From Puccinellia tenuiflora (taxonomy: Eukaryota; Streptophyta; Magnoliopsida; Poales; Poaceae): a DNA stretch of 64,000 nt. Where the stretch lies: contig QRDG01000535.1 of assembly GCA_012064385.1 (NCBI GenBank), positions 355,225-419,224 on the forward strand. Reading direction: 5' to 3'. Position 1 is the first letter of the stretch. Every line of letters begins with the position of its first letter. Below the pieces are notes generated by a model. It was not told the DNA's origin. It searched no databases and saw only the letters and a list, made by a program, of their open reading frames with translations. Shown here one piece after another: positions 52,984-64,000 of the stretch. The position numbers and the translations under genes are program-made.

Positions 52984-54862
52984 TGTTGGGAATATGCCCT
53001 AGAGGCAATAATGAAATGGTTTATTAGCATATTCATGTTTATGATAATAGTTTATTCTCCATGCTATAATTGTATTAACCGGAAACATAATACATGTGTG
53101 GAATATAAACAACCAGGTGTCCCTAGTAAGCCTCTACCGGACTAGTTCGTTAGTCAAGAGATGGTTAGAGTTTCCTAACCATGGACTTGTTACAGTCACT
53201 TGATAACGGAGTCATATCATTAGGAGTAATGATGTGATGGACAAGACCCGATAATAAAGAGTTGCAATTGATCGTGTCACAACAGTTTTATTGCCAACAC
53301 TTTTAGTATGCCAAGTATAGTTTCCTTAGACCATGAGATTATGTCACTCCCGTTTACCGGAGGAGTACTTTGTGGACATCAAACGTCACTTCGTAACTGG
53401 GTGATTATAAAGGTGGCTTTCAGGTATCTCCGATGGTATTTGTTGGGTGACATGAATCAAGACTGGGATTTGTCCTTCCTTGTGACGGAAAAGATATCTC
53501 TGGGCCCTCTCGGTAATATAGCATCAGAAAGGTTGCAACCATGTGGTTAAGTGTTAATCACGGAGATCCTATATTATGGACGAGTAAAGAGAATTTGTCA
53601 GGTAACGAGATGAAACTAGATATGGAGATATCAACGATCGAATCTCGGGCAAATTAAATATCGGTGAGACAAAGGGAATCATATATGTGATTAAGAATCT
53701 CCGGCATCGTGGTTCAATCGATAAAGAACTTCGTTGAATATGTAGGAGTCAATATGGGCATCCCGGTCCCGCTATTGATTATTGATATGATCATGTCTGC
53801 ATGTTCTCGAACCCGTAGGGTCACACACTTAACGCTCCGATGTAGCTAGGGTTAGCGATGAGATAATTGATGGAATGAACGAATGGTGATTCGGAGTCTC
53901 GGATAGGATCCCGGACATCACGAGGAGTTCCGGAGTGGTCCGGAGAATAAGATTCATATAAGGAAAGTGGTTTCCGGAGGTATCGGAAAAGTTCCGGGAT
54001 TTTCTGGAAGGGTTCCGGAATATTCTAGAAGGTTCTAGAGGAGTCTAGAAGTGGGGCCCATAGGAGTATGGGGCCCACATGGGATAAAAGGGTGATGGGC
54101 TGGCCTAGGGCCAGCCGCACCACCCAGTCCCAAGGGGCCCATGCGTGAGGCCCAAGAGGTAAAGGGGCCGGCCACCAAAACCCTAACCCTAGGGCGGCTG
54201 GCTTGGGGGCCAAGCCACCCCAGCCGCCGGCCCTAGGAAGGGATGGGGCGCACCCCCCCTGGCCTCCTATATAAGGAGGGGCAAGGGGAGGGGTGCGGCA
54301 CACTTGTGCCTCTCCCTTGCTGCCCTAGCCGCCCCCCTCTTCTCCCTCCACCTCCACCACTTGCGCCACCCCTCCCGGAGGGCTGCCGCGAGACACACCT
54401 CCTCTCTTGCTGCACCACCCCTAGCCGTAGGGCTGCTGCACCATGCCTTCCTCTCCCTCTCCTCTTGCTTGGCTTGGCGAAGCCCTGCTCGTGGAGACTA
54501 CATCATCAACGCCACCACAACCGTCGTGGTGCCGAGATCCATCTAGCCATCTCCACCTTGCTTGCGGGATCAAGAAGGAGGAGATCTACATCGAGCCGTA
54601 CGTGTGGATACCGCGGAGGTGCTACCCCTTGTGGCACTTCGTTGGATTGGACTTCGAGGAAATACATCTCCTCGCGACTAGATGAGTCTAGTTGCGGGGA
54701 TCGACTAGCCAACCCCTGCACCGACAAAACGCGTTTGTTGATCTTCAAGGGTAAGAGATTGGATCTCATCTTCGCTACCTCCATCTAGTAGATCTAGATC
54801 CTTGGGGTTTATTCCGCTTGCTGCGTAGGAAAATTTTTGTTTTCTATGCTGCGACCCCTTCA
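52984..54862 (+). repeat. Copia 5' LTR (1879 bp)
   Basis: TG..CA-bounded and nearly identical to the right LTR. Open frames inside it (for example 54243-54788) recur identically in the right LTR and are not genes. Confidence 0.92.
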
Positions 54863-54863
54863 G

Positions 54864-54876
54864 TGGTATCAGAGCC
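54864..54876 (+). other. Copia primer-binding site (tRNA-iMet)
   Basis: TGGTATCAGAGCC is the standard complement to the 3' end of plant initiator methionine tRNA. It lies one base after the LTR. Confidence 0.92.
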
Positions 54877-56289
54877 TAGATCTATTCGTAGATGTTGGTG
54901 CGATTAGAACACAAGTGTTGTGGGCGTTGATATTTTATGTTGCTACCTTCTCGCGTGCACTTTGCGTCTTTGCGGTATTGTGAGATGAAGCGGCCCGGAC
55001 CAACCTTACTCGTCCACGCACGAGAGACCGGTTCCACGATTGACATGCAACTTGTTTTGCATAAGTGGCTGGCGGGTGTCTGTTTCTCTTGCTTTAGTGA
55101 AGATGCAATTTTCAATGGAAGGCCTTTCAAAAGGATGAGTAAATAAGCAACTACTATATCACCGTTGTGGTTTTGCGTAGATTAGAACGGTTCTATCTCG
55201 TTGACCCAAGCCACGTAAAAATTGCATAAACAAAGTAGAGGACGTCTAACTTGTTTTTGCAGAGGGGGTCATGTGATGTGGTATGGCCAATATGTGATTT
55301 GTGATAATGTATGCAATGATCATGTTTGTAATCTTTCGCGACTTGCATGTCGTCGAGTACGGCAACCGGCTGGAGCCATATGGTTGTCTTTTATTTTATG
55401 TGACCTGCGTGTCAATGAATCACCATGTAATTGCTTTACTTTATTGCTAAGAGTAGCATTAGTTGTAGTTGCAATAGTTGGTGGACAACCATGGTAATGG
55501 CGCCACGATGATGGAGATCATGCCGGAGATGGAGATCTTGCCGGTGCTTTGGAGATGGAGATCAAAAAGCATAAGAAGAAAGGCCATATCATATCACAAT
55601 TATGAATTGCATGTGATGTTAATCCTTTATTATGCACCTTATTGTTATGCTTAGATGTGATCGCGACGGTAGCATGATAAGGTGATCTCTCCCATTAATA
55701 TCAAGATGTGTTCTCCCCTAGTATGCACCGTTGCGAAAGTTCGTCGTTTTGAGACACCACGTGATGATCGGGTGTGATAGATTCAACGTTCACATACAAC
55801 GGGTGTAAGCCAGATTTACACACGCGAAAATACTACGGTTTCCTTGACGAGCCTAGCATGTACAGACATGGCCTCGGAACACAAGAGCCGAAAGGCTAAA
55901 CACGAGTCATATGGATGATATGATCAACATGGCGATGTTCACCATTGAAGCTACATCATCTCACGTGATGATCGGTTGTGGTGTAGTGGATTTGGATCGT
56001 GTATCACTAAACAACCAGAGAGATGTTGAGTTTAGTGGGAGTTCATTAAGATGAACTAAAATTATCATAAACAAAAGTCCAGATGTCTTTGCAAAAATCC
56101 TTGTAGATCATGATCGACTACGGTAGTCTGTTCGTTGCTGAAAAACTGCGTCTCGATGGGTCAAATATGATTGAGTAATACCTGCGTCTTGAAGAAGTCC
56201 TACACGCCAATGATCAGCTCTACGTGCTAAAAGAACCAATAGGAGATAAACCTAAATATTTCTGCAAGCAATGAAGAGTACATGGAGTG

Positions 56290-56640
56290 GTTTTGAACCA
56301 CCTACTTGAAAGTCGAGTGGATGATGTGCACCTTCATGAATTCTGACCTAAGTAAACAATTCAAGAACTTGATTGCAATGGAGATTGTTGATGAGCTGAA
56401 AAATAGTTTTTCAGCACAAGTTAGAATTGTAAGGTTTGAATGTCTGAACGGTTTTCTTTCACCCAAGATGGAAGAGAACACTTGCTTGGAACAGCACATG
56501 AGGATAATGCATGAGATACATCATCGTCTAGTGCTTGTTTGGAACCACGGGAAGAATGACAATTTCGCGATAGATGGGGTGATACGCTAGCTTCTCCCCA
56601 GCTTCAAGAATTGTGTCGGAGACTAGGTCATGGGAAGAGA
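56290..56640 (+). pseudogene. Copia gag remnant
   Basis: The frame 56306-56590 includes AMEIVDELKNSFSAQVR, then FECLNGFLSPKMEENTCLEQH, a copia gag (UBN2-type) pattern. It has no proper start and stops at 56588-56590, with related residues (LLPSFKNCVGD) continuing after the stop. Zinc knuckle, protease, integrase and reverse transcriptase are missing or unrecognisable. Confidence 0.7.
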
Positions 56641-59578
56641 TTTGATCACTTTCTGTGAGTTTGTGTCTCGGCTGCGTCATGTCAATGTGGAACCCATAGC
56701 AAGAGAAGTTGGCAATGCAGAAAGTATATTTTGATATACAAGTTATAAGTGTTTAAGTCCAAATTGCAATTGTGGCGGTTTCGATAAGTATTTGATACTC
56801 ATTCTGTTTTATGAAAACAGAACCTGCTGCTTGAGATTTGCATAAAGGATATGGGAAGACGTTGCGGAATGGTGGCAATCAAGGAGTTGATGCTGGCAAC
56901 GATCTGTCTCTATATTTATCGTTTTGATTAAAGGATTTGAATAAGTTTTGTAATCGAATTAAGTGTGATTTTGATTAGTGTGTCTTGCTTATGTGAGACG
57001 GTTATTCATGTTAAAGACAATGGTTGTTCTATTTTCATGAGTGATCCTTTTTGGAAATCACAAGTTTCGATTATAAGTGTATTATTCTTATTATAATCTA
57101 AATGATAAATTAGTTAAACATTTATAAAAATATGTGACATACTAAAATATCCAAAACTTAATAATGACAATTGTTTTAGTCGTGCTAAAGATTGAATAAA
57201 CATTTTGATGTTTTATCAATGCGCCTTGTTGAAGGAGTATGACTAAAATGCCACCCTTTGGAAGTGTGTCATGAGTTGCCGAAGATAAACACAAGTGTTG
57301 GTTGTATTTTCAGCAAATGTTAGATGTCATTATTTTGTGCGCTCCATCATAAGTGAAATGATTAAATAGGTGTATTTATTCGAGTTATGATATTTGATGA
57401 GATCAAATAAATTTCTGGAGTTTAGGATATTAAGTTAACAAGAAAATTGAGTCTTTATGATTTGATCAAAAGAGACAAAATATTTGAGTTATATGTTAGT
57501 ATGCGGACTTGTGAGAAGTGTTATCACAAATTACAATATTTAGAATATTTTCAAAGGAGTTTGATATGTCCTAAGATATTGTAATCACACACTATTTGAT
57601 ATTGTGTGGTCTCAAAGAAGGGTTTTACTTCGGGGGTTTAATAATAGCATTTAGATTTATTTGATAAACACTCTGTTTAGAAATAAGGATCTATTTAATG
57701 ATTTGCATTTCGCATATGAGTTATGTGAAACAGTGGTTTCATTAATTATGAGATAATTAGAAACTATTGCAAATAAAGTTTGTAGTATATTCATATGTGA
57801 CTATGAATAGAGATTCCACAATGAGAGACTAAAAGGGACAAATCAATTGTTGATTGTGTTAAATGTTTTAGTGGATTTATCGTGAAAAGGTTTCATTGAT
57901 AAAAGAATTGATGGAATGGAAAAGCTAAAACCTTGCTTGTTTATGTATCAAGTGGCACATATGTAAAGTGCTATGTTGGTTAAAACTTGACACATAAAGG
58001 AATTAATGATGGTGATCATTGAATTTCGGTTTAGCTTGTCTAAAGAAAAGTAGGATTCAAGAATATAAAATTTTGTCAGGTTACAAAATAATATTCATGA
58101 TTTACTTGTCATGTTTTAGAAACAAGACATACCTACGAAACTACAAAGAAGAAATAGAAGCCTTAAATACGAAAGTGACTAAGAGTCATTCGATGTTAAG
58201 TTTAAATCACAAAGTAATTGTTGCTTGATTTTGTGAAAGTGATGTTTCACATATTTATTCCTCAAAAGGTGTTTTGTAGAGAATAAATAAAACTTAAAGC
58301 TAGTAGAGTACTAGTGTTCGTATAAAGAGTTCTCGATATTAATAGTTAATTAAGAATTTTGGAGGTGTCCAAAATATCGAGAAAATACACGAGTGTGATC
58401 TAATTAAGATATGTGGCGACATATATTAAGTTAGAGCAGAAACTATTTTCCAAGATCAAAATATGTGGTGACATATGTTTGAGTGGGAGCTAGTTAAATC
58501 ATGGTCAAATATAATGATAACATATTTCTGAGTGGGAGCCAAAGTGGTTTCACAATTTAATATGTGTATGGTGTATATTTGAGTGGGAGTTTACAACATC
58601 TTGTTTGAGTGAAATGGAGATTTCATAAATGTTGTAAATAAGTCAGGAACCAACGTATAACTTATGAAGTTAGTTTGAAACGTCAAATATCCATGGAGAT
58701 GGATGTATCTATGGAGGATAGATATGTTTGATAAGCATTATGTCAGGATGTTTAACCTAAGTAAGATTTTGAAGGAGTTCAAAATAAAACAAGAGAAGAA
58801 AGGTTCATCTGCTTGTGTAAATAGGTAAAACATTGAGTTGATAACTCAGTACAAAATGATGGTTGGAGGATATGTTAGAATTCGCTATGAATCGTTCATA
58901 GGACTAAACATATAAGAACCATGTGTTTGTATTTGACGATATGTGACCCAAGTTCTTGGTTAGAAGAACATGTTAAATGAGGAGTCATTTTTCATGGAGT
59001 TGAGATAATAGAATCTAGAGATTGGTAGACTTGGTTGAAGTCATAAAACCAAACTAGATTGGGGATCTCATGATAGCAGAAGCGCAGCGAAAGCATGATC
59101 GAAAATATCGAAGTGACATTATAGCACTGTCGATTTGTGAGTCTACAACATATAGGAGTATATGATTAATTCAAGGATTAAAAGATATAATATTATGGTT
59201 TGAGAAATTTTGTTTCAAGACTGAGTGAGTTCCGGGTGCACATGCTATGTGAAAGTCCTCTTGACTGATCATACGTCATGTAGGCATAAAAGGGAAACGA
59301 AAATCTCACTCTCTAACCAAATATATTATATTCATCATGTGATGATGTGAATTATCATGTGATGATAATAGGTTTATCATGAGATGATAAAGTAATGTCA
59401 AATTAGGTGACATTGACGTTTTGCAAAGAACATAAAGAACTGTATAGTACAGAGCACGGACAGAACCTCTTCCACGAGCAAACATGATCAGCACTGAGAC
59501 TCCATGAGTGTTAGACACCATGAGTGTTGGATCGAGAAAATGTAAACTAGATTATTGACTCTAGTGCAAGTGGGAGAC
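56641..59578 (+). other. Degenerate copia interior without recognisable pol
   Basis: This stretch is AT-rich with frequent stops. Repeated phrases such as GAGTGGGAGC(T/C), ATATGTGGTGACATATGTTTGAGTGGG and AAATATAATGATAACATA occur around 58430-58600. Other fragments (GCAGAAGCGCAGCGAAAG) may be traces of the RNase H end of pol. No domain could be confirmed. Confidence 0.6.
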
Positions 59579-61458
59579 TGTTGGGAATATGCCCTAGAGG
59601 CAATAATAAAATGGTTTATTAGCATATTCATGTTTATGATAATAGTTTATTCTCCATGCTATAATTGTATTAACCGGAAACATAATACATGTGTGGAATA
59701 TAAACAACCAGGTGTCCCTAGTAAGCCTCTACCGGACTAGTTCGTTAGTCAAGAGATGGTTAGAGTTTCCTAACCATGGACTTGTTATAGTCACTTGATA
59801 ACGGAGTCATATCATTAGGAGTAATGATGTGATGGACAAGACCCGATAATAAAGAGTTGCAATTGATCGTGTCACAACAGTTTTATTGCCAACACTTTTA
59901 GTATGCCAAGTATAGTTTCCTTAGACCATGAGATTATGTCACTCCCGTTTACCGGAGGAGTACTTTGTGGACATCAAACGTCACTTCGTAACTGGGTGAT
60001 TATAAAGGTGGCTTTCAGGTATCTCCGATGGTATTTGTTGGGTGACATGAATCAAGACTGGGATTTGTCCTTCCTTGTGACGGAAAAGATATCTCTGGGC
60101 CCTCTCGGTAATATAGCATCAGAAAGGTTGCAACCATGTGATTAAGTGTTAATCACGGAGATCCTATATTATGGACGAGTAAAGAGAATTTGCCAGGTAA
60201 CGAGATGAAACTAGATATGGAGATATCGACGATCGAATCTCGGGCAAATTAAATATCGGTGAGACAAAGGGAATCGTATATGAGATTAAGAATCTCCGGC
60301 ATCGTGGTTCAATCGATAAAGAACTTCGTTGAATATGTGGGAGTCAATATGGGCATCCCGGTCCCGCTATTGATTATTGATATGATCATGTCTGCATGTT
60401 CTCGAACCCGTAGGGTCACACACTTAACGCTCCGATGTAGCTAGGGTTAGCGATGAGATATTTTGATGGAATGAACGAATGGTGATTCGGAGTCTCGGAT
60501 AGGATCCCGGACATCACGAGGAGTTCCGGAGTGGTCCGGAGAATAAGATTCATATAAGGAAAGTGGTTTCCGGAGGTATCGGAAAAGTTCCGGGATTTTC
60601 TGGAAGGGTTCCGGAATATTCTAGAAGGTTCTAGAGGAGTCTAGAAGTGGGGCCCATAGGAGTATGGGGCCCACATGGGATAAAAGGGTGATGGGCTGGC
60701 CTAGGGCCAGCCGCACCACCCAGTCCCAAGGGGCCCATGCGTGAGGCCCAAGAGGTAAAGGGGCCGGCCACCAAAACCCTAACCCTAGGGCGGCTGGCTT
60801 GGGGGCCAAGCCACCCCAGCCGCCGGCCCTAGGAAGGGATGGGGCGCACCCCCCCTGGCCTCCTATATAAGGAGGGGCAAGGGGAGGGGTGCGGCACACT
60901 TGTGCCTCTCCCTTGCTGCCCTAGCCGCCCCCCTCTTCTCCCTCCACCTCCACCACTTGCGCCACCCCTCCCGGAGGGCTGCCGCGAGACACACCTCCTC
61001 TCTTGCTGCACCACCCCTAGCCGTAGGGCTGCTGCACCATGCCTTCCTCTCCCTCTCCTCTTGCTTGGCTTGGCGAAGCCCTGCTCGTGGAGACTACATC
61101 ATCAACGCCACCACAACCGTCGTGGTGCCGAGATCCATCTAGCCATCTCCACCTTGCTTGCGGGATCAAGAAGGAGGAGATCTACATCGAGCCGTACGTG
61201 TGGATACCGCGGAGGTGCTACCCCTTGTGGCACTTCGTTGGATTGGACTTCGAGGAAATACATCTCCTCGCGACTAGATGAGTCTAGTTGCGGGGATCGA
61301 CTAGCCAACCCCTGCACCGACAAAACGCGTTTGTTGATCTTCAAGGGTAAGAGATTGGATCTCATCTTCGCTACCTCCATCTAGTAGATCTAGATCCTTG
61401 GGGTTTATTCCGCTTGCTGCGTAGGAAAATTTTTGTTTTCTATGCTGCGACCCCTTCA
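59579..61458 (+). repeat. Copia 3' LTR (1880 bp)
   Basis: The partner of the 5' LTR. It begins after GTGGGAGAC and ends CCCCTTCA, followed by the CGTAC duplication. Confidence 0.92.
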
Positions 61459-61463
61459 CGTAC

Positions 61464-61676
61464 CCCCTGGAGCAAGTCCTACGCAACCCAAACGCAACAG
61501 ATCGCGTCGCAAGGTGGGGCATCGAGCTGCAACCCTTCGAGCTGGAGTTTGACACCACAAGGGTCATCAAGGGCAGGGCGCTGGCTGATTTCATGGCTGA
61601 ATGGACGGACACGCATGAAGAAGAGCCTCAAGAGGAAGAAGCTACAGCCTCAGGAGGGACATAGCCCAGCTACTGG
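61464..61676 (+). pseudogene. Gypsy RNase H, C-terminal remainder
   Basis: Directly after the copia element the frame continues PLEQVLRNPNATDRVARW, then LEFDTTRVIKGRALADFMAEW, the end of the Ty3-type RNase H. An acidic stretch (EEEPQEEEA) and an in-frame TAG at 61663-61665 follow. Confidence 0.85.
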
Positions 61677-63474
61677 ATGATGCACTTTGACGGCGCCTTC
61701 GCGGCCCGGAGTGCAGGGGCTGGTGCTGTCCTGACCTCACCAACAGGTGACAAGCTCTACTACGCCGTCCAGCTGTGCTTCAAGGACAGCGACAAGGTGT
61801 CCAACAACATTGCTGAATACGAAGGCCTCCTCGCTGGGCTCAGAGCTACCATTGCCCTTGGCATCAAGCGCATCCTCATCAAGGGCGACTCTCAGCTCCG
61901 CGTCAACTTCTCCAACAAGAGCTACACGCCTAAGGACACCTACATGGTAGCCTACCTTGAAGAGGTACGCAAACTCGAGAAGCACTTCAGGGGCATGGAG
62001 CTCAAGCATATCGCGCGAGGGGAAAACCAAGAAGCAGATGAACTCGCCAGGCGAGCGGCAAGAAGGGAAGCCCAGAAGCATGGAGTGTTCGAGGAGAGAC
62101 TCGCCAGGTCCTCGGTCAAGCAACCAGTGGTCAACATGAGCATCAATGAGGAGCTCCCACCAGCCCCATCAAGTGGAGCACCAAACTGCGGGCTGACCTC
62201 AGGCGATCGCCAGCTGATGACCCTGGTACGCCAAGACACTGGTTGGATCGACGATATCAAGAGCTACTTGCAAGATCGAGTCCTTCTCGAAGAAGATGCA
62301 GAGGCCGAGAGGGTTGCTCGCCAGGCCAAGTCCTACTGCCTCCACGATGGAGACCTGTACCGTAAGCGCCCCAATGGGGTTGCGTTGCGGTGCGTCCCTG
62401 CCGAGGAAGGCCGCCAGATCATCAACGACATCCACAGCGGAGAGTGCGGCCACCATTCATCCTCACGCACCCTCGCAGGCAAGGTCTTCCGGAGTGGCTT
62501 CTACTGGCCTTCAGTGCTTCAAGATGCAGCCGGAATCATCCAGTCCTGCGACGCCTGCCAATTCCACGCCAAGCAAATTCACCAACCCGCGCAAGGACTC
62601 CAAACTATCCCGCTTTCCTGGCCGTTCGCGGTCTGGGGGCTGGACCTTCTGGGACCTTTCCCGCGAGCGCTCAAGGGCTACCGCTACCTCTACGTCGCCA
62701 TCGACAAGTTCACCAAGTGGCCTGAGGTGGAACCCGTGCGCACCATCCCGGCGAAATCAGCGGTAAAGTTCATCAGGAGCTTGGTCTGCCGCTTTGGCGT
62801 GCCCAACCGCATCATCACCGACAACGGCTCGCAATTCATCAGCGGCGCCTTCAAGTCCTACTGCGGCAGCCTCGGCGACCAAATCTGCTACGCCTCGGTG
62901 GCTCACCCACGAAGCAACGGGCAGGCTGAGCGAGCCAACGCCGAGGTGCTCAAGGGCCTCAAGACGATAAGCTTCAAGCACCTCAAGGCCAGCGGCAAGC
63001 ACTAGATCGATGAGCTCCCCTCGATGCTCTGGTCCATCCGCACCACGCCAACGAAGCCCACTAGCGAGACGCCGTTCTCCCTCGTCTATGGCGCTGAAGC
63101 TATTCTCCCCAGCGAGATCACCCACGGCTCTCCACGAGTCTTGGCCTTCAAGGAGGCTGAGCTGGACGAATTCCGCAACGACGACCTGCTGCTGCTCGAG
63201 GGGCTCCGCCGCAATGCGGCCCCTGAGAGCGGCAAGGTACCAGCAAGACCTCCGTCGCTACCACAGCCGCCACATCCGCCCGCGCACTCTCGAAGCAGGA
63301 GACCTTGTCCTGAGGAGAATCCTCTCCAGGGCAGGCCTCCACAAGCTCTCGCCAATGTGGAAAGGACCCTACAGGGTCGTGCACATCGCCAGGCCTGGCT
63401 CCACGCGGCTCGAGACAGAGGACGGCATTCCTGTCGCCAACCCCTGGAACATCCAGCACCTGCGCAAGTTCTAA
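61677..63474 (+). pseudogene. Gypsy archaeal-type RNase H and integrase
   Basis: The first ~130 residues are a second, archaeal-type RNase H with acidic residues in FDGAF, NIAEYEGL, KGDSQL and NQEADELA. The integrase follows: a zinc-binding HHCC region (IHSGECGHH ... CDACQ), then a DDE core with WGLDLLGPFP, ITDNGSQF and NGQAERANAE. An in-frame TAG at 63003-63005 ends the 442-codon frame. The same frame then continues IDELPSMLWSIRTTPTKP and ETPFSLVYGAEA, the integrase C-terminal part. A frameshift near 63235 leads to phase 1: RPRTLEAGDLVLRR ... NPWNIQHLRKF, ending at 63474. The integrase would insert cDNA, but these breaks inactivate it. Two RNase H domains mark the Tat branch. Confidence 0.9.
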
Positions 63475-64000
63475 CCCTGATCGTCCTCGACGAGCAACTT
63501 TTTGCGTCAAGGGAGAGCTTTGCGCCATCATCCTCCATGAGGAAAATATTTGAGCTCCCCTCTCTACTATACGTTGCCGCGGGCCGTTCGAGAAGACTCT
63601 CAAGCCACCACGCCTCAGCAAGGTGACTTCTTCAAGCACCATGCCTTGGCGAGGTGGATCCCCATGCCCAGACATGGCGGACCACAGGCTCTACGAAGCC
63701 ACCCCCGCATAGGGGCCCCCTCTAAGCTCTCTCTACATGCGTCGCCTCGGGCCGCGAGAGTCTCAGCCACTCCATGTGGAACCCCATGCCCAGACATGGC
63801 GGATTTTGTACCTCTGGCCACGCCAGTGTAATGAACCCTTGTTTCAGGTCACTTTGAACCTTTGCGCTTTGCGCCAGCATATGTTGTTGCTTCGATAAGC
63901 AGTTATATTATTGCATTTCATCCTCGCTCGTATGATCCCTCCTGTGCATCTCGCGAGCGGGGGCTGAGCATGGTGCCTGTGCCTCAGGAGCATCCCAGCA
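63475..64000 (+). other. 3' non-coding interior of the gypsy element
   Basis: No coding sequence follows the integrase. The block CCCATGCCCAGACATGGCGGA occurs twice (about 63661 and 63783). The sequence ends before any polypurine tract or 3' LTR can be seen. Confidence 0.6.

Larger units (their letters stand above)
52984..61458 (+). mobile_element. BARE/Angela/WIS-like copia LTR retrotransposon, 8.5 kb
   Basis: LTRs at 52984-54862 and 59579-61458 begin TGTTGGGAATATGCCCTAGA, as in the BARE/Angela/WIS group, and end CGACCCCTTCA. The duplication CGTAC lies at 52979-52983 and 61459-61463. A primer site for initiator-Met tRNA (54864-54876) and the purine tract CAAGTGGGAGAC before the right LTR are both present. 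Each LTR has a TATATAA box (54268-54274, 60864-60870). By eye about nine differences separate the LTRs, so insertion is recent. The 4.7-kb interior has only a gag remnant and no intact pol, so the element was already non-autonomous when it moved. Confidence 0.93.
40072..64000 (+). mobile_element. Tat-lineage gypsy LTR retrotransposon, runs off the window, with nested insertions
   Basis: The element starts with a 1064-bp LTR (TGTCGGCACAATAG to TTCTCCGACA), followed by a primer site and gag, protease, reverse transcriptase, RNase H, a second RNase H of the archaeal type, and integrase, in that order. Two large insertions split pol (44065-52056 and 52984-61458). Removing them and one copy of each duplication restores collinearity. 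The 3' LTR lies beyond 64000. The order protease-RT-RNase H-aRNase H-integrase is typical of the Tat branch of Ty3/gypsy. Nonsense codons and frameshifts in gag, RT and integrase show it is dead. Confidence 0.9.

Noticed and set aside
54179..54192. Telomere-like ACCCTAACCCTA motif
   Set aside because: It is only about two units long and is repeated at the same place in both copia LTRs. It is LTR sequence, not a telomere or interstitial telomeric block.
54243..54788. 181-aa proline/leucine-rich open frame (also at 60839-61384)
   Set aside because: It is identical in both copia LTRs, starts just before the TATA box region and has no domain. It is an LTR artefact.

Overview
This is plant nuclear DNA and almost certainly comes from a grass of the Triticeae (wheat, barley, rye or a relative). 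The evidence is intron-containing plant genes set among grass-type transposons. These include a BARE/Angela/WIS-like copia element with an initiator-Met tRNA primer site, Tat-type gypsy elements, Stowaway MITEs, CACTA elements with GTGGCGCA subterminal repeats, and Helitrons. Nothing prokaryotic or organellar was seen.

The left part (1-38 kb) is gene-bearing. It opens with the 3' end of a decayed LINE (1-1104) and a 315-bp hAT-like element with an 8-bp target duplication (1795-2109). A Mutator-like element with long inverted repeats (2180-3628) follows and contains a 354-bp Helitron. The Mutator-like element abuts the 5' leader of a GIL1/IRKI-family (DUF641) gene, whose coding exon (5811-7070) carries two compensating frameshifts. 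Next come MITE-like arrays, a small heat-shock protein gene (8589-9074) and a Stowaway MITE. A 13.9-kb CACTA element (10809-24682, duplication AAT) swallowed a 10-kb non-autonomous LTR retrotransposon, which in turn swallowed a solo LTR in its 5' LTR. The CACTA right end stops 157 bp before a SKP1-like gene (24840-25337). A complete 13-exon NSUN5-type rRNA cytosine-C5 methyltransferase gene lies on the minus strand (32540 down to 27271). It is followed by a fold-back repeat element, a 1.84-kb Helitron containing a MITE, and an RNase H-domain pseudogene.

The right part (38-64 kb) is a retrotransposon nest. A 1.5-kb CACTA element precedes a Tat-lineage gypsy element that begins at 40072 and runs off the window. 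Its gag, protease, reverse transcriptase, RNase H and integrase are all recognisable but decayed. The reverse transcriptase is split by an element that looks like a 3.9-kb solo LTR (44065-52056), which itself holds a 4.1-kb non-autonomous element (44985-49071). The RNase H is split by an 8.5-kb copia element (52984-61458). Target-site duplications define each insertion, so the order of events can be read directly.

The host genes are housekeeping or regulatory: light-gravitropism-type protein, chaperone, SCF ubiquitin ligase subunit and rRNA methyltransferase. They do not form a pathway. The strongest observations are the transposon-to-promoter junctions at three of the genes, the precisely bounded Helitrons, the repeat arrays inside non-autonomous elements, and the layered insertion chronology. 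No clearly new biological system was found.
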